A stretch of DNA of 22,133 bases from an uncultured Eubacteriales bacterium (GTDB lineage Bacteria; Bacillota; Clostridia; Oscillospirales; Acutalibacteraceae): assembly GCA_934541115.1 (NCBI GenBank), contig CAKTDF010000029.1, positions 1 through 22,133 on the forward strand, read 5' to 3'. The translations under genes and the position numbers were made by a program. The notes beneath the pieces are model-generated. The model did not search any database and was not told where the DNA came from. It saw only the letters and a list, made by a program, of their open reading frames with translations. The stretch's first letter is position 1; each line of letters opens with the position of its first letter. Shown piece after piece: positions 5,643 to 13,704 of the stretch.

Positions 5643-6311
5643 CTACATCAGTTGTCTTAAATCGGCAAATTCCTGCTTTTCTTTTTCTGCCTGTTCCCGT
5701 TCGCGCTTTGAAAAAACACAGCCGCAGTAGTCCTGGCGATAAAGCCCATATTCCCTTGAAAGCTCAACCGAGCGCTTGTAGCCGTTTTTCTTTTTGAAGT
5801 CGGACGGCAGATGGTGCACGCCGAATTTTTCTCCTGCCGCCTCGCCGATTTCGTTGAGCTTAGCCGCATTTTTCAAAGGACTTATTGTGAGGGTAGTTGT
5901 GAAAAAGTCAAAACCGTTTTCGCCTGCATATTCCGCCGCACGTTCAAGCCTCAGCCTGAAGCAGGCAAAGCACCGTTCCCCGCCCTCTTTTATATGTTCA
6001 AGACCTTTGACCGCAGAGTAAAACTCCTGCGGGTCGCCTTTCATTTCAATGAGAGAGATTTTGTTTTCCGCAGGCAGGGCGGCGATGAGCTTTCGCTGTT
6101 CAAAAACTCTGCGCTCATATTCCTCTGACGGATAAAGATTCGGATTATAATAAAACACGGTTATTTTAAAATATCGAGACAGGTATTCAAGACAATAGCT
6201 GCTGCACGGCGCGCAGCAGCTATGAAGAAGAAGAGACGGCGTTATGCCTTTCTTTTTGTTTTCTTCAATAGTTCTTTCAAGCTCTTTTTGATAATTACGC
6301 TTTGTTTGCAC
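5643..6311 (-). CDS. queH: Epoxyqueuosine reductase QueH
   Basis: QueH (DUF208 family) reduces epoxyqueuosine to queuosine in tRNA, the last step of queuosine synthesis, using an Fe-S cluster. In the 222-residue protein the family cysteines are present: SCCAPC (C32, C33, C36), ERCFACFRLRL (C114, C117) and QDYCGC (C196, C198). Also typical are FYYNPNLYPSEEYERR, TTLTISPLKNAAKLNEIG and the LPSDFKKKNGYKRS segment. I choose GTG at 6311: GGAGG stands 9 bases upstream and the start overlaps the last codons of the preceding gene (stop at 6295), which suggests translational coupling. The long open frame further upstream to 6533 only shadows that gene. Confidence 0.93.
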   Translation of the reverse strand: MQTKRNYQKELERTIEENKKKGITPSLLLHSCCAPCSSYCLEYLSRYFKITVFYYNPNLYPSEEYERRVFEQRKLIAALPAENKISLIEMKGDPQEFYSAVKGLEHIKEGGERCFACFRLRLERAAEYAGENGFDFFTTTLTISPLKNAAKLNEIGEAAGEKFGVHHLPSDFKKKNGYKRSVELSREYGLYRQDYCGCVFSKREREQAEKEKQEFADLRQLM

Positions 6312-6744
6312 AGAGAATCGCCTCCACAATCTCCGCCGCGTCAGAAACAAGCTCGGCGCAGGGTCTCTTTCTGTAATACTCGGCAGTTCTTTCGCTCGGC
6401 GCGGCGCTTTCCTTTGTCCTCTCGTCAAGACCGAGAAGCTCGCGGCAAATGATTGAGCCGTTGCGCCTTTTAAATTCGTCTGAAAATTCGCGTACCTTTT
6501 CATACGCACACTTTTTGTTCCGTCCGTCCTCACCGGAGCAAAGGTATCCCAACACTATTGCCGCGCCGGCGACGGCGCCGCAAACCTCGCGCTGCCTGCC
6601 CACTCCTCCGCCGAGTCCGGCTGCAAGCTTTGCCGCGGCTGTTTCGTCAAGGTTTATTACGTCAGCAAAAGCGACAACAACCGACTGCGAACAGTTGAGT
6701 CCGGTTTTGAACAATTCCTTTGCCAGTTCAGCTCTTTTCAACAT
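6295..6744 (-). CDS. C_GCAxxG_C_C family protein (probable redox protein)
   Basis: The 149-residue protein carries the family's ordered cysteines: NCSQSV near residue 18, CGAVAGA (the CGAxxG core) near 55, then single cysteines in KKCAYEK, IICREL and RPCAEL. The glycine-rich GLGGGVGRQREVCGAVAG segment is typical. Family function is unproven; members are thought to bind a metal or undergo redox chemistry, and some resemble membrane-associated redox proteins, but this one has no clear membrane helix beyond the GAVAGAAIVLGYL stretch. ATG 6744 is preceded by GAGGTG. The 3' end overlaps queH by 17 bases, so the two are co-transcribed. Confidence 0.85.
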   Translation of the reverse strand: MLKRAELAKELFKTGLNCSQSVVVAFADVINLDETAAAKLAAGLGGGVGRQREVCGAVAGAAIVLGYLCSGEDGRNKKCAYEKVREFSDEFKRRNGSIICRELLGLDERTKESAAPSERTAEYYRKRPCAELVSDAAEIVEAILCANKA

Positions 6745-6883
6745 TCTTCACCTCAATTGTTAAAAATTTTGCCGCATAATCGTCGTGCACGGCTCACACT
6801 GTAAAACACCTCATTGAATCAAACAAGCCGCGCAAAAATCGCCCGGTGCCCTTTTCAAGAATTTTTCAAAACTCATCGGAATA

Positions 6884-7606
6884 CTACAAGGTGCGGTATT
6901 GCCTTAAATATTCAATCAGCGCTTTTGCGCTGTTTTCCCGCAAATCAAGAGTATTTTCCGGCAGGGGCATATTTTCAAGATAATGCGCGTCTGAATTGCG
7001 CAAAATCAGCTTGCCGCGTGTGCCGGGATACTTTTCAAAATATTGCTTTTCGTCCGCACGGGGCGTCAACTCAAAGCAGTTGACTTTCAAAGACTCGCTG
7101 AACGTTCCCAACGAGGAAATTATGCTGTATGAAGTGCGGTCAATATGCGCAGGAAAACAAACGCCGCCGTATTTTTCCACAAGTGCAGGAGCATCGTCAA
7201 TGCTGATAAAGCTCGCTGTTGTAAGGAGAGTTTCCTCCCTTTCAAGTACGCTGTCCGCACTGTCCATAACAAGCTGATTTCCAAAAATGTGCGGCTTGTT
7301 TTTGATTTTCGGTATATTCTTTTCTATAAACTTTTCAAAATCCTCCGCCGCGTCAATTGACGGAAAAAGGCAGACGACGTGAATCTCTTCGCTTGTGCAA
7401 AGCTCTGCGCCCGGCACAACGGTAATGCCCGCCCTTCTTCCGGCTTCAACGGCTGCACGGCAGTTTTTTGTGCTGTTGTGGTCCGTAAGAGCAATAATGT
7501 CAAAGCCGAGCACCTTTGCCATATTGACAAGATTATACGGCGTCATCTCGTCGTCGCCGCAGGGCGAAAGACACGAGTGAATATGAAGATCATAAAACAA
7601 TTTCAT
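6884..7606 (-). CDS. PHP-domain phosphoesterase (hydrogenase operon)
   Basis: The 240-residue protein is a stand-alone PHP domain. Metal-binding motifs are in order: DLHIHSCLSPCGDDEM (residues 6 onward), LTDHNS, PGAELCT, FPAHIDR and NSDAHY. Such enzymes hydrolyse phosphoesters with two or three bound metals; the substrate here is unknown. It begins 11 bp after the upstream DRTGG gene; its SD (CCGGAAA) is weak, so translation may depend on coupling. Similar PHP genes commonly accompany DRTGG/hydrogenase clusters in Clostridia (from memory), so a role in the same signalling pathway is inferred. It is the last gene of the operon; I see no clear terminator in 6745-6883. Confidence 0.88.
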   Translation of the reverse strand: MKLFYDLHIHSCLSPCGDDEMTPYNLVNMAKVLGFDIIALTDHNSTKNCRAAVEAGRRAGITVVPGAELCTSEEIHVVCLFPSIDAAEDFEKFIEKNIPKIKNKPHIFGNQLVMDSADSVLEREETLLTTASFISIDDAPALVEKYGGVCFPAHIDRTSYSIISSLGTFSESLKVNCFELTPRADEKQYFEKYPGTRGKLILRNSDAHYLENMPLPENTLDLRENSAKALIEYLRQYRTL

Positions 7607-7617
7607 GATTTTTCCGG

Positions 7618-7944
7618 TTAAAGAACTTTTGACAGCTCTGCTGCAAGCTCGTATGCGTTCTTTTCACTTCTGAGGATAGAAACTCCTTCAATCGCGGCGC
7701 GTTCCTTTGCGTTTTCGTCAAGCGACGCGTTTTCGGTCAGAACAATGCAGGCGCAGTCTGTCAGAACCGCAACGGCAACAGCGTTGATGTTGCCCATAAC
7801 GGTGAACCAACAGTCGCCCTCATTTGCGCGCGACATTACCCAACTCAGCAGATCTCCGCAGTAGCCGCCGGTAATTTCTTTTTCATCGCCGCCAGAGGTG
7901 AGGGAAACGAGATTCAGTTTTTCTTTGAGGTCTTTAACGAGCAT
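7618..7944 (-). CDS. DRTGG-domain protein (second copy in operon)
   Basis: The 108-residue protein is a single DRTGG-like domain: LKEKLNLVSLTSGGDEKEIT, GGYCGDLLSWVMSRANEGDC, WFTVMGNINAVAVAVLTDCA, VLTENASLDENAKERA. DRTGG domains occur in phosphotransacetylase N-termini and next to CBS pyrophosphatases and are thought to be regulatory, possibly nucleotide-binding. ATG 7944 has the good SD AAAGGAG 7 bases upstream and follows the hydrogenase stop by 17 bp. It is a paralogue of the first gene of the operon (9816-10166). Confidence 0.85.
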   Translation of the reverse strand: MLVKDLKEKLNLVSLTSGGDEKEITGGYCGDLLSWVMSRANEGDCWFTVMGNINAVAVAVLTDCACIVLTENASLDENAKERAAIEGVSILRSEKNAYELAAELSKVL

Positions 7945-7961
7945 AAGCCTCTCCTTTCGTT

Positions 7962-9311
7962 TTATTCCTTGCCGATAAAGTTTTCTTCAAAATCATTTGA
8001 GCTTTCCACGGGTTTTTCCGGTCTTTTTTCTCTGTGCCTGAACGGAGCCGGAAGCAGCTCCTCTCCCTTGCTCCTTGCCGTCCAGAAAATGCAATCGTCC
8101 TTTTCCGCGTATCCTCTGACAATGTCGTCCGCCAAAGCGCGGCAGGACGGCGCGCCGCAGATTCCGCAGTCAAGACCCGGCAGCTCGTTTTCAATCTGTC
8201 TAAGCTCGCTCATCATGCGCATGGCTTTGACAACATTGTCTGCAAGCTTCATTGCCGGCGAAGGAGAAAGCTCGTGAGTCCAGCTGAGAATGTCAATGTT
8301 GAAGCCGTTCGGCAAACGGTTGCAGGAGACCGGCATGAATTTGCGCAGCCGCTGGATTCTTGCCTTTGCAACATAAGGATTCTCAACCGTCAGAACTCCG
8401 CCCACGCAGCCCCCTGTGCAGCAGTTGAGTTCAATAAAATCAAGGTCATTGAGCTTTTCGTCTTCAAGCTCTTCAAGAACGTTGATAACGTTTTCAATGC
8501 CGTCTGCGGCGAGATATCTCTCTTTGAGAAGTCCCGAGGACTCTCCGCCGCTGCTTGCCCAGCCCACGCCGATTATTCCGGAATCGCTGAGCGTTTCAAT
8601 CTCGCGTTCTTCGAGCTTATCCATCGTCTGAACCAGAACCGGATAGATATCCTTGATTGCAAAAGCACCGTTTATGATTCCGCCCTCATAGCACAGCGGA
8701 TTTATGATCGCCGTTCTCTTTGCCGGACAGGGAGAAATAAAAAACACACCTATTTCTTCGTCTGCAAATCCGGTCTTTTTTTCTGCCGATTTTCTCGCAA
8801 GCCTTGCCGCAAGATCGACCGGCGTAAAAAGCGGCAAAATGTTGCCTATCAGATTCGGGAACCGCGTGCGTATAAGTCTGAGTACCGCCGGGCACGCAGA
8901 TGAAATGACCGGACGTTTAAGTCCGCCGCTTTCGAGCATACGGCGCGAGGCGTCGCTGATTATTTCTGCCGCCTTTGAGACTTCAAACACCTCGTCAAAG
9001 CCCATTTTGACAAGACCGCTCAAAACGTAGTCAACATTGTCAAGATTGTTGAACTGACCGTAGAGCGAGGGTGCCGGCAGAGCAATTCTGTATTTATATT
9101 TTACAAGCTCGTTGAAGTGCTCGCTGACCGCATACTTCGCGTGGTGCGGACAGACTCTGATGCACTCGCCGCAGTCAATGCAGCGGTCCGAGATAATGTA
9201 CGCTTTTTTGTTCCGCACGCGGATAGCCTGCGTGGGACAGCGTTTTATGCAGTTTGTGCAGCCCTGACATTTTTCATCGTCAAGCCGCACCGAGTGAAAA
9301 ACATTCTCCAT
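7962..9311 (-). CDS. [FeFe]-hydrogenase-like protein, putative sensory (group C-like)
   Basis: The 449-residue protein has three parts. Residues 10-60 hold two [4Fe-4S] ferredoxin motifs (C15/C18/C21/C25; C44/C47/C50/C54). Residues about 75-365 form the hydrogenase large-subunit domain, with the four H-cluster cysteines at C140 (SSACP), C195 (SPCPAK), C298 and C302 (NCCTGGC). Near the C-terminus is an Fe-S domain, LDCGICGAPSC...DDCIFW. The cysteine that relays protons in catalytic enzymes (TSCCP) is alanine here (A139), and the usual Glu after the L2 lysine is A201; Lys198 is kept. These changes and the regulatory neighbours fit the putative sensory hydrogenases rather than a bulk H2 enzyme. 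There is no PAS domain in this polypeptide. ATG 9311 has only a weak SD (GAAGAAA). Confidence 0.88.
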   Translation of the reverse strand: MENVFHSVRLDDEKCQGCTNCIKRCPTQAIRVRNKKAYIISDRCIDCGECIRVCPHHAKYAVSEHFNELVKYKYRIALPAPSLYGQFNNLDNVDYVLSGLVKMGFDEVFEVSKAAEIISDASRRMLESGGLKRPVISSACPAVLRLIRTRFPNLIGNILPLFTPVDLAARLARKSAEKKTGFADEEIGVFFISPCPAKRTAIINPLCYEGGIINGAFAIKDIYPVLVQTMDKLEEREIETLSDSGIIGVGWASSGGESSGLLKERYLAADGIENVINVLEELEDEKLNDLDFIELNCCTGGCVGGVLTVENPYVAKARIQRLRKFMPVSCNRLPNGFNIDILSWTHELSPSPAMKLADNVVKAMRMMSELRQIENELPGLDCGICGAPSCRALADDIVRGYAEKDDCIFWTARSKGEELLPAPFRHREKRPEKPVESSNDFEENFIGKE

Positions 9312-9393
9312 TTTTCTTCATATCGCGCGCCGCAGAGGTTTTGCGGAGCGCCTCTCCCGTTTTATATTCAACCGACAGTCGGTCGCATAAGTC

Positions 9394-9816
9394 TCACTGT
9401 ATATATACTTTGAGAAAAAGAGTTGTCCCAGTGCCAACTTCTGTTTCAAGTTTGAATTCATCGGTATACTTTTTGATGTTGGGCAAGCCCATGCCTGCGC
9501 CGAACCCCAGGCAGCGAATGTTGTCCGGAGCGGTGGAATATCCCTCTTTCATTGCAAGTTCAACGTTTTCAATACCCGGACCGTGGTCTGCAAGGGTCAT
9601 TGAAATCTCCTTTTCGCTGACTTCAACGTCAATTTCTCCGCCGCCGGCGTGGATAACCATGTTGATCTCGCCCTCATACATCGCAACGGCAACATTGCGA
9701 ATAACCGCCGGCGATATGCCGAGCTGCTTGAGAGTCCTTTTGACGTCGCCGGATGCCGCGCCCGCACGGGTAAAGTCATCGCCCGGAACATCATAGTGAA
9801 GATTGAGGGTGTCCAT
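9394..9816 (-). CDS. RsbW/SpoIIAB-like anti-sigma factor ATPase
   Basis: The 140-residue protein is a GHKL (HATPase_c) ATP-binding domain without a histidine-phosphoacceptor domain. The N-box is AMYEGEINMVIHA, the G1 box ADHGPGIENVE and the G2 box GFGAGMGLPNIK. This is the architecture of anti-sigma serine kinases such as RsbW. No sigma factor, anti-anti-sigma or PP2C phosphatase gene is seen here, so its partner may be encoded elsewhere, or it may phosphorylate operon partners. ATG 9816 overlaps the previous gene's stop as TAATG, so translation is coupled. Next downstream, after 82 bp, is the hydrogenase-like gene. Confidence 0.87.
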   Translation of the reverse strand: MDTLNLHYDVPGDDFTRAGAASGDVKRTLKQLGISPAVIRNVAVAMYEGEINMVIHAGGGEIDVEVSEKEISMTLADHGPGIENVELAMKEGYSTAPDNIRCLGFGAGMGLPNIKKYTDEFKLETEVGTGTTLFLKVYIQ

Positions 9817-10166
9817 TATACCCCGCTGCCCCCTCTCAACCCTGCCGAATAGAGCTTTCCGCAGGCAGTGAACATCTCCATTTTTGTGCAAAGCATAACC
9901 ATGTCGCGTTCCTCCGCCAGCTCGATCATGTCAAGCCCCGGTCTTTTTCCGCGCACAAAAACTATGCAGTGCATGTCCATCATTTCAGCCGTGCGAACGA
10001 CCTGCGCATTCACAAGACCCGTGAGCAGAACCGCCTGCTCTTTCACAAAAGCAAGCACATCGCTCATCATGTCGCTGCCGCAGGCGGTGTAAACCTCAAC
10101 GTCAAGCAGATCCTCCCTGCAAATGAGGTCTGCGTCAAGAATTTTCATTACTTCTTTTACTGTCAT
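9816..10166 (-). CDS. DRTGG-domain protein (first gene of hydrogenase operon)
   Basis: The 116-residue protein is a single DRTGG-like domain (TVKEVMKILDADLICREDLL, YTACGSDMMSDVLAFV, LTGLVNAQVVRTAEMMDMH). The acidic methionine-rich C-terminal half (MVMLCTKMEMFTACGKLYSA) is typical of this subgroup. Start ATG 10166 is set by GGAGGAG 8 bases upstream; the open frame reaches 10190 without an SD. It heads a same-strand operon with the anti-sigma-like ATPase, hydrogenase-like protein, second DRTGG protein and PHP enzyme. An upstream terminator at 10193-10236 separates it from the preceding transcript; no clear promoter fits in the short space between, so partial read-through is possible. Confidence 0.85.
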   Translation of the reverse strand: MTVKEVMKILDADLICREDLLDVEVYTACGSDMMSDVLAFVKEQAVLLTGLVNAQVVRTAEMMDMHCIVFVRGKRPGLDMIELAEERDMVMLCTKMEMFTACGKLYSAGLRGGSGV

Positions 10167-10184
10167 AGCTGTATCTCCTCCGGT

Positions 10185-10236
10185 TTTCAAAAAAGGGCGA
10201 AAAGCCGCCTGATGGGAAATGACTGCCTTCGCCCTT
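10185..10236 (-). terminator. Intrinsic terminator before the hydrogenase operon
   Basis: On the minus strand AAGGGCGAA (10236-10228) pairs with TTCGCCCTT (10201-10193), followed by TTTTGAAAA. It follows the unrecognised gene ending at 10251 and lies just ahead of the first DRTGG gene. Confidence 0.75.
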
Positions 10237-10250
10237 GTTTAATTTGAGAA

Positions 10251-10832
10251 TTACTCAGAAAACTGCGCGTTTTTGATCTCCTGCTCAATGACGGCGCAGG
10301 AGGCTTTCCAAACGGTTTTGCCCGCTTCAACAAAGCTCTCGTTGTCTTTTCTGACCGAGCAGAGCATTGCGAATGCCTCGCCTATATCGCTCTCGAGCCG
10401 ATTGCCCTTTTTGAGCGCAAGATAATAGAACGTGAAAGCGGCGCCGTCGGATATGTTTTTATAGAAAACAGGGCTTTCTTTTCTGAGCCTGTCATGCATG
10501 GCGTTGATTGCCGTTGTTGAAAGCTGAGGCACGGCAATTTCAAGCTGGAGCAAGGATTCGGCGGCAAAAATCATCAGCACGCGTATCTGAAAAAGAATAT
10601 CCTGCGACTGAAACTTGGGCGCAAGCAGCTTTTTGAAATCAACCGAAAGAGCGTCCTTTTCCGTTTCGTCAAGGCGCGGAGTGAGCGAAGCAAGCTTTTT
10701 TCCGAGCTCCTTTGCCTTGAGCAGGTCTCCGCTTTGGCGCAGAGTGTTGAGCGCCTCAATGTCGGTTGAAAGGTTAGCCGTCAAATCCTCAAGACTTTTT
10801 TTACTGCTGTAGATCTTTACGTCGTCAGCCAT
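10251..10832 (-). CDS. Unrecognised soluble helical protein
   Basis: The 193-residue protein starts at ATG 10832 with SD GGAGGT 10 bases upstream. A GTG in frame at 10844 overlaps that SD and is less likely. I do not recognise it. It looks wholly alpha-helical and cytosolic: an N-terminal amphipathic stretch (LEDLTANLSTDIEALNTLRQ, DLLKAKELGKKLASLTPRLD), a central helix (ILFQIRVLMIFAAESLLQLE) and a C-terminal region ending QEIKNAQFSE. There is no signal peptide, membrane helix or Cys motif. It starts 27 bp after a PHP phosphoesterase gene on the same strand, so they probably form an operon that ends at the terminator at 10193-10236. Confidence 0.72.
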   Translation of the reverse strand: MADDVKIYSSKKSLEDLTANLSTDIEALNTLRQSGDLLKAKELGKKLASLTPRLDETEKDALSVDFKKLLAPKFQSQDILFQIRVLMIFAAESLLQLEIAVPQLSTTAINAMHDRLRKESPVFYKNISDGAAFTFYYLALKKGNRLESDIGEAFAMLCSVRKDNESFVEAGKTVWKASCAVIEQEIKNAQFSE

Positions 10833-10858
10833 CAGAACTGGCACCTCCGAAATAATGA

Positions 10859-11743
10859 TTATTTTGCGTTTTCGGCAACGGCTGCAGCGGCAGCCTTTTT
10901 CTTCTTTCTTTTCATTTTTGCTTTATAGCTGTAAAGGGCGGCAAGAGCGTCCTCATCGGGGCCGTATTCGCCGAGTCTTACCGGGTACGCGTTGTATCCG
11001 CCGTGGAAATCGCTTCCGCCGGTCATAACAAGCTTGTGCTTTTTGGCTTTCTTTTTGAGGTATTCCTGCTGCTCCGGAGAGTTTTCCGGATGCCAAACCT
11101 CAACGCCGTCAAGACCCAACTCAATAAGCTCGTCCAAAAGCTCAAAGTTGTCATAAAAGCCCGGGTGAGCGAGAACGGCAATTCCTCCTGCGTCATGTAT
11201 AGCCTCAAGCGTTTCCTGCGGTGAGGGGAACTTTGTTTCAACAAGAATGCAGTTCTCTCCGTCCTTTTTGAAAAGGGAATCGAAAAGCTCGCCGAAAACG
11301 GTTGTGGTATATCCGCTTTCAATCAACGCCTGCATAATGTGCTGCTTAAAAATATTGGTTGAGCCTGTGGCGCACTTGACAATAAACTCCGGAGTTATCG
11401 GAAATATTTTGGCGGCTTTGAGAGCCATGAGTCTTCCGGCGTTTTTGCGTGTAACGGAGTTGCGTTTGCAAAGACCCTCCAGCCTCTCCGGGCTGTCGGG
11501 AAAATAGCAGAGCATATGCGCCTTGTTGCCGCGTTTTGGGTCGGTGCAGGTCAGCTCAACGCCGGGGATAACGGTGATGCCGTATCTTTCCCCTATCATG
11601 CGCGCGCGGACAGTGCCGGCAAGGCAGTCGTGGTCTGTGATTGCGAGTGTGGTCACACCGCTCTTTTTGGCAAGCACGAGTATGTCGTCAATACCCATAG
11701 TTCCGTCCGAAAGCTTGGTGTGACAGTGAAGGTCTGCGTTCAA
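10859..11743 (-). CDS. PHP-domain phosphoesterase (TrpH/YciV-like)
   Basis: The 294-residue protein has a complete PHP metal site: DLHCHTKLSDGT, AITDHDCLAGT, IPGVELTC, LAHPGFYD, GGSDFHGG. The length and the insert between the PGVE and AHPG motifs match the TrpH/YciV group, whose studied members are 5'-3' exoribonucleases or 3',5'-nucleotide bisphosphate phosphatases. The C-terminus is a lysine/alanine tail (KAKMKRKKKKAAAAAVAENA) that could bind RNA or be disordered. The start is TTG 11743, with AGGAG 7 bases upstream; no ATG start fits. A leader of about 215 nt, with its own hairpin beside the SD, precedes it. Confidence 0.88.
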   Translation of the reverse strand: MNADLHCHTKLSDGTMGIDDILVLAKKSGVTTLAITDHDCLAGTVRARMIGERYGITVIPGVELTCTDPKRGNKAHMLCYFPDSPERLEGLCKRNSVTRKNAGRLMALKAAKIFPITPEFIVKCATGSTNIFKQHIMQALIESGYTTTVFGELFDSLFKKDGENCILVETKFPSPQETLEAIHDAGGIAVLAHPGFYDNFELLDELIELGLDGVEVWHPENSPEQQEYLKKKAKKHKLVMTGGSDFHGGYNAYPVRLGEYGPDEDALAALYSYKAKMKRKKKKAAAAAVAENAK

Positions 11744-11765
11744 TTCAATTCTCCTCTCCCTTTTC

Positions 11766-11801
11766 CGGTCCCGAAAGCGAGGCGAAAGTCCTCTTTGACC
11801 G
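11766..11801 (-). promoter_or_regulatory. Leader hairpin next to the PHP gene SD
   Basis: On the minus strand CGGTC (11801-11797) pairs with GACCG (11770-11766), enclosing a small GAGG/CCTC hairpin. It is followed by GAAAAGGGAGAGGAG, which contains the SD. The same CGGTCAA...GACCGGAAAAGGG frame is found before the LCP-like gene (2982-3004). Confidence 0.35.
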
Positions 11802-11963
11802 TGAAAGTTCCTTTGTTTTAAAATCTCTTCTCTTTTGTGATTTTCTGTTTCTCAGTTGTAATCTCTCTTATTTTGATATACAGCGCGCGAGCGGTATGGC
11901 AGAATATCTGCAAAACATATACAAAAAAGGTCAAATTACCGCGATAATACAATACACTATTTA

Positions 11964-11991
11964 ATTATAGCACGGTTTTTATTTTTTTCAA
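11964..11991 (-). promoter_or_regulatory. Promoter of the second PHP gene
   Basis: Minus strand TTGAAA (11991-11986), 16-bp spacer, TATAAT (11969-11964). It implies an untranslated leader of about 215 nt. The rest of the 429-base gap (11744-12172) holds this leader, the divergent promoter at 12043 and no ORF. Confidence 0.6.
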
Positions 11992-12042
11992 GGGGTGAAA
12001 AGGCAAAATTTTACTGCCAAATCGCCACAAAATCCGCGGCAC

Positions 12043-12071
12043 TTGATTTTTTAACCGTAATTTAGTATAAT
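12043..12071 (+). promoter_or_regulatory. Promoter of the M23 hydrolase gene
   Basis: TTGATT (12043-12048), 17-bp spacer, TATAAT (12066-12071). The ~95-nt leader contains a CGGGC/GCCCG hairpin (12093-12110). Confidence 0.7.
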
Positions 12072-12172
12072 GAGTTACGGTATGTATGATTGCGGGCGTT
12101 ATTATGCCCGTTCAAAGGCAGCATTTTCGATATTTTTTTCAATAAACTTTTTTATGAAAGGACGTGTTCCGA

Positions 12173-13438
12173 ATGAAAAGAACTCTCGCGCTGCTTTTAA
12201 GCTTAACGCTCCTTTTCCTCTCGGCTGTCTGCGTATTCCCGGCGGCAACGACCGCAAAGGCTGCCACGCAGGCGGAGCTCCAGCAGCAGATCAATGAGCT
12301 TAACGGAAAGATCTCAGACAATAAAGAAAAACTCAATGAGCTTGAAAGCAAAAAGAAAGAGAACGAGGAATATCTTGACACTCTTGAAAGCCAGATTGAA
12401 ACGGTTCAGGTCAAGGCCAACACCATTGAATCTCAAATCAAAGTCATTGACGGCGAAATTGCCGCCTTTGACAAACAGCTCAAAAAGCTCGACAATGAAA
12501 TTACCGATACCAAAGAGGAGATCAAGGAGAACCAAAACAGCATTGATTCTGCAAAAGACGAGCTTTCCTCTCTTCTGCGTTCGTCATACGTCAACGGCGA
12601 CCGCTCCGTAATGGAGCTGTTCATGGGTTCTCATGACCTTGCGAGCCTTTTGACCCACCTTGAATGGATGAAACGTACCTCGGAAAATGAAAAGCGCATC
12701 ATTGAGGATTTCAACGCGAAAATAGAAAAGCTGCGCGCCTCGCAGAAAAAGCTCCAGGCAAAGCAGGACGAGGTTGAGGAAACAAAGCAAAAAAGCGTTG
12801 ACAAAAAAACAGAGCTCAAAACCAAGCAGGACGAATACACCGCCACTGAAAAGCAGCTTGAAAGCAACCACAAAAAGGTCACCTCTCTCATCAATGAAAT
12901 TGACCAAAACAGTGCGCTCTATCAAAGCTACATCAAAAAACTCCAGGCTCAGAAAGCGGCTGCCGACGCGGAAATTGACAAAATCATCAGCGCAAGAGCC
13001 TCAACAAACTCAAGCGCCGAACCGAGCATTTCTTCAAATGCAAGCTGGGTATTCCCGGTTTCAAGGAGCTGTTACATCAGCAGCGGCTACGGCAACCGCA
13101 GCGCCTCAATTTCCGGCTGGGGCTTTCACGGCGGAATTGACATCACGGGCGGCGGCTTCCAGGGTGCGGCGATTTATGCCACCAGAGCCGGAACCGTTAT
13201 TGCCGCGAACTACGGCACAACGGGCTACGGCAACTATGTTGTGATCGACCACGGCGACGGCTTTACCTCGCTTTACGGTCACTGCTCCTCGCTCGCCGTT
13301 TCAACCGGTCAGTCGGTCAGCAAGGGTCAGCATATTGCAAACGCAGGCTCCTCCGGCAACTCGACCGGTCCGCACCTGCACTTTGAGATTCGCTATAACG
13401 GCGCAAAACAGAATCCTCTCAACTATGTTTCGGCATAA
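12173..13438 (+). CDS. Secreted coiled-coil M23 peptidoglycan hydrolase (EnvC-like)
   Basis: The 421-residue protein starts at ATG 12173 after AAAGGA. A signal peptide (about 1-30, LLLSLTLLFLSAVCVFPA) is followed by a long heptad-rich coiled coil to about residue 270 (QAELQQQINELNGKISDNKE, NEKRIIEDFNAKIEKLRASQ). A linker then leads into a C-terminal M23 (LytM) metallopeptidase domain. The zinc ligands are present: His and Asp in GFHGGID and the HLHFE motif, with YGNYVVIDHGDGFTSLYGH between. The order coiled coil then LytM is that of EnvC and Clostridial cell-separation hydrolases; an intact active site suggests it cuts peptide cross-links rather than only activating amidases. It is secreted, and has its own promoter and terminator. 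Confidence 0.92.
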   Translation: MKRTLALLLSLTLLFLSAVCVFPAATTAKAATQAELQQQINELNGKISDNKEKLNELESKKKENEEYLDTLESQIETVQVKANTIESQIKVIDGEIAAFDKQLKKLDNEITDTKEEIKENQNSIDSAKDELSSLLRSSYVNGDRSVMELFMGSHDLASLLTHLEWMKRTSENEKRIIEDFNAKIEKLRASQKKLQAKQDEVEETKQKSVDKKTELKTKQDEYTATEKQLESNHKKVTSLINEIDQNSALYQSYIKKLQAQKAAADAEIDKIISARASTNSSAEPSISSNASWVFPVSRSCYISSGYGNRSASISGWGFHGGIDITGGGFQGAAIYATRAGTVIAANYGTTGYGNYVVIDHGDGFTSLYGHCSSLAVSTGQSVSKGQHIANAGSSGNSTGPHLHFEIRYNGAKQNPLNYVSA

Positions 13439-13497
13439 GTAATGGCTGCCGCATTCAGTGTAGACCTTAGAGTTAAACAATTCTTTTTACCCAAGAA

Positions 13498-13559
13498 TAA
13501 AGCTATGATTCACAATGCACTTCATTTTGCTGCTATCCGTGGATTATAGCTTTTTGTTT
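13498..13559 (+). terminator. Intrinsic terminator after the M23 gene
   Basis: AAAGCTATGATTCAC (13499-13513) pairs with GTGGATTATAGCTTT (13539-13553) through two G-U pairs, followed by TTGTTTT. The stem is a variant of the terminators at 5581 and 14706. The remainder of the 385-base gap (13560-13823) holds a GCCGTGC/GCACGGC hairpin (13705-13723) and no supported gene. Confidence 0.8.
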
Positions 13560-13704
13560 TGATTTTTCTCTTTGGTTTGCTTCGAATGCGGCAGACCGCT
13601 TTTATGCATGCTTTTTTCCGTGTGTTTTTTCTGCCGCTCTTTCAAGCGATACAACCCAACCGCTGCCGCAGATTATCGCAATCTTCTCCACACGATAATG
13701 CTCT

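Noticed and set aside
6312..6533. N-terminal extension of the queH reading frame to 6533
   Set aside because: It lies wholly over the C_GCAxxG_C_C gene in another frame, does not resemble QueH, and a GTG start at 6311 has a well-placed GGAGG.
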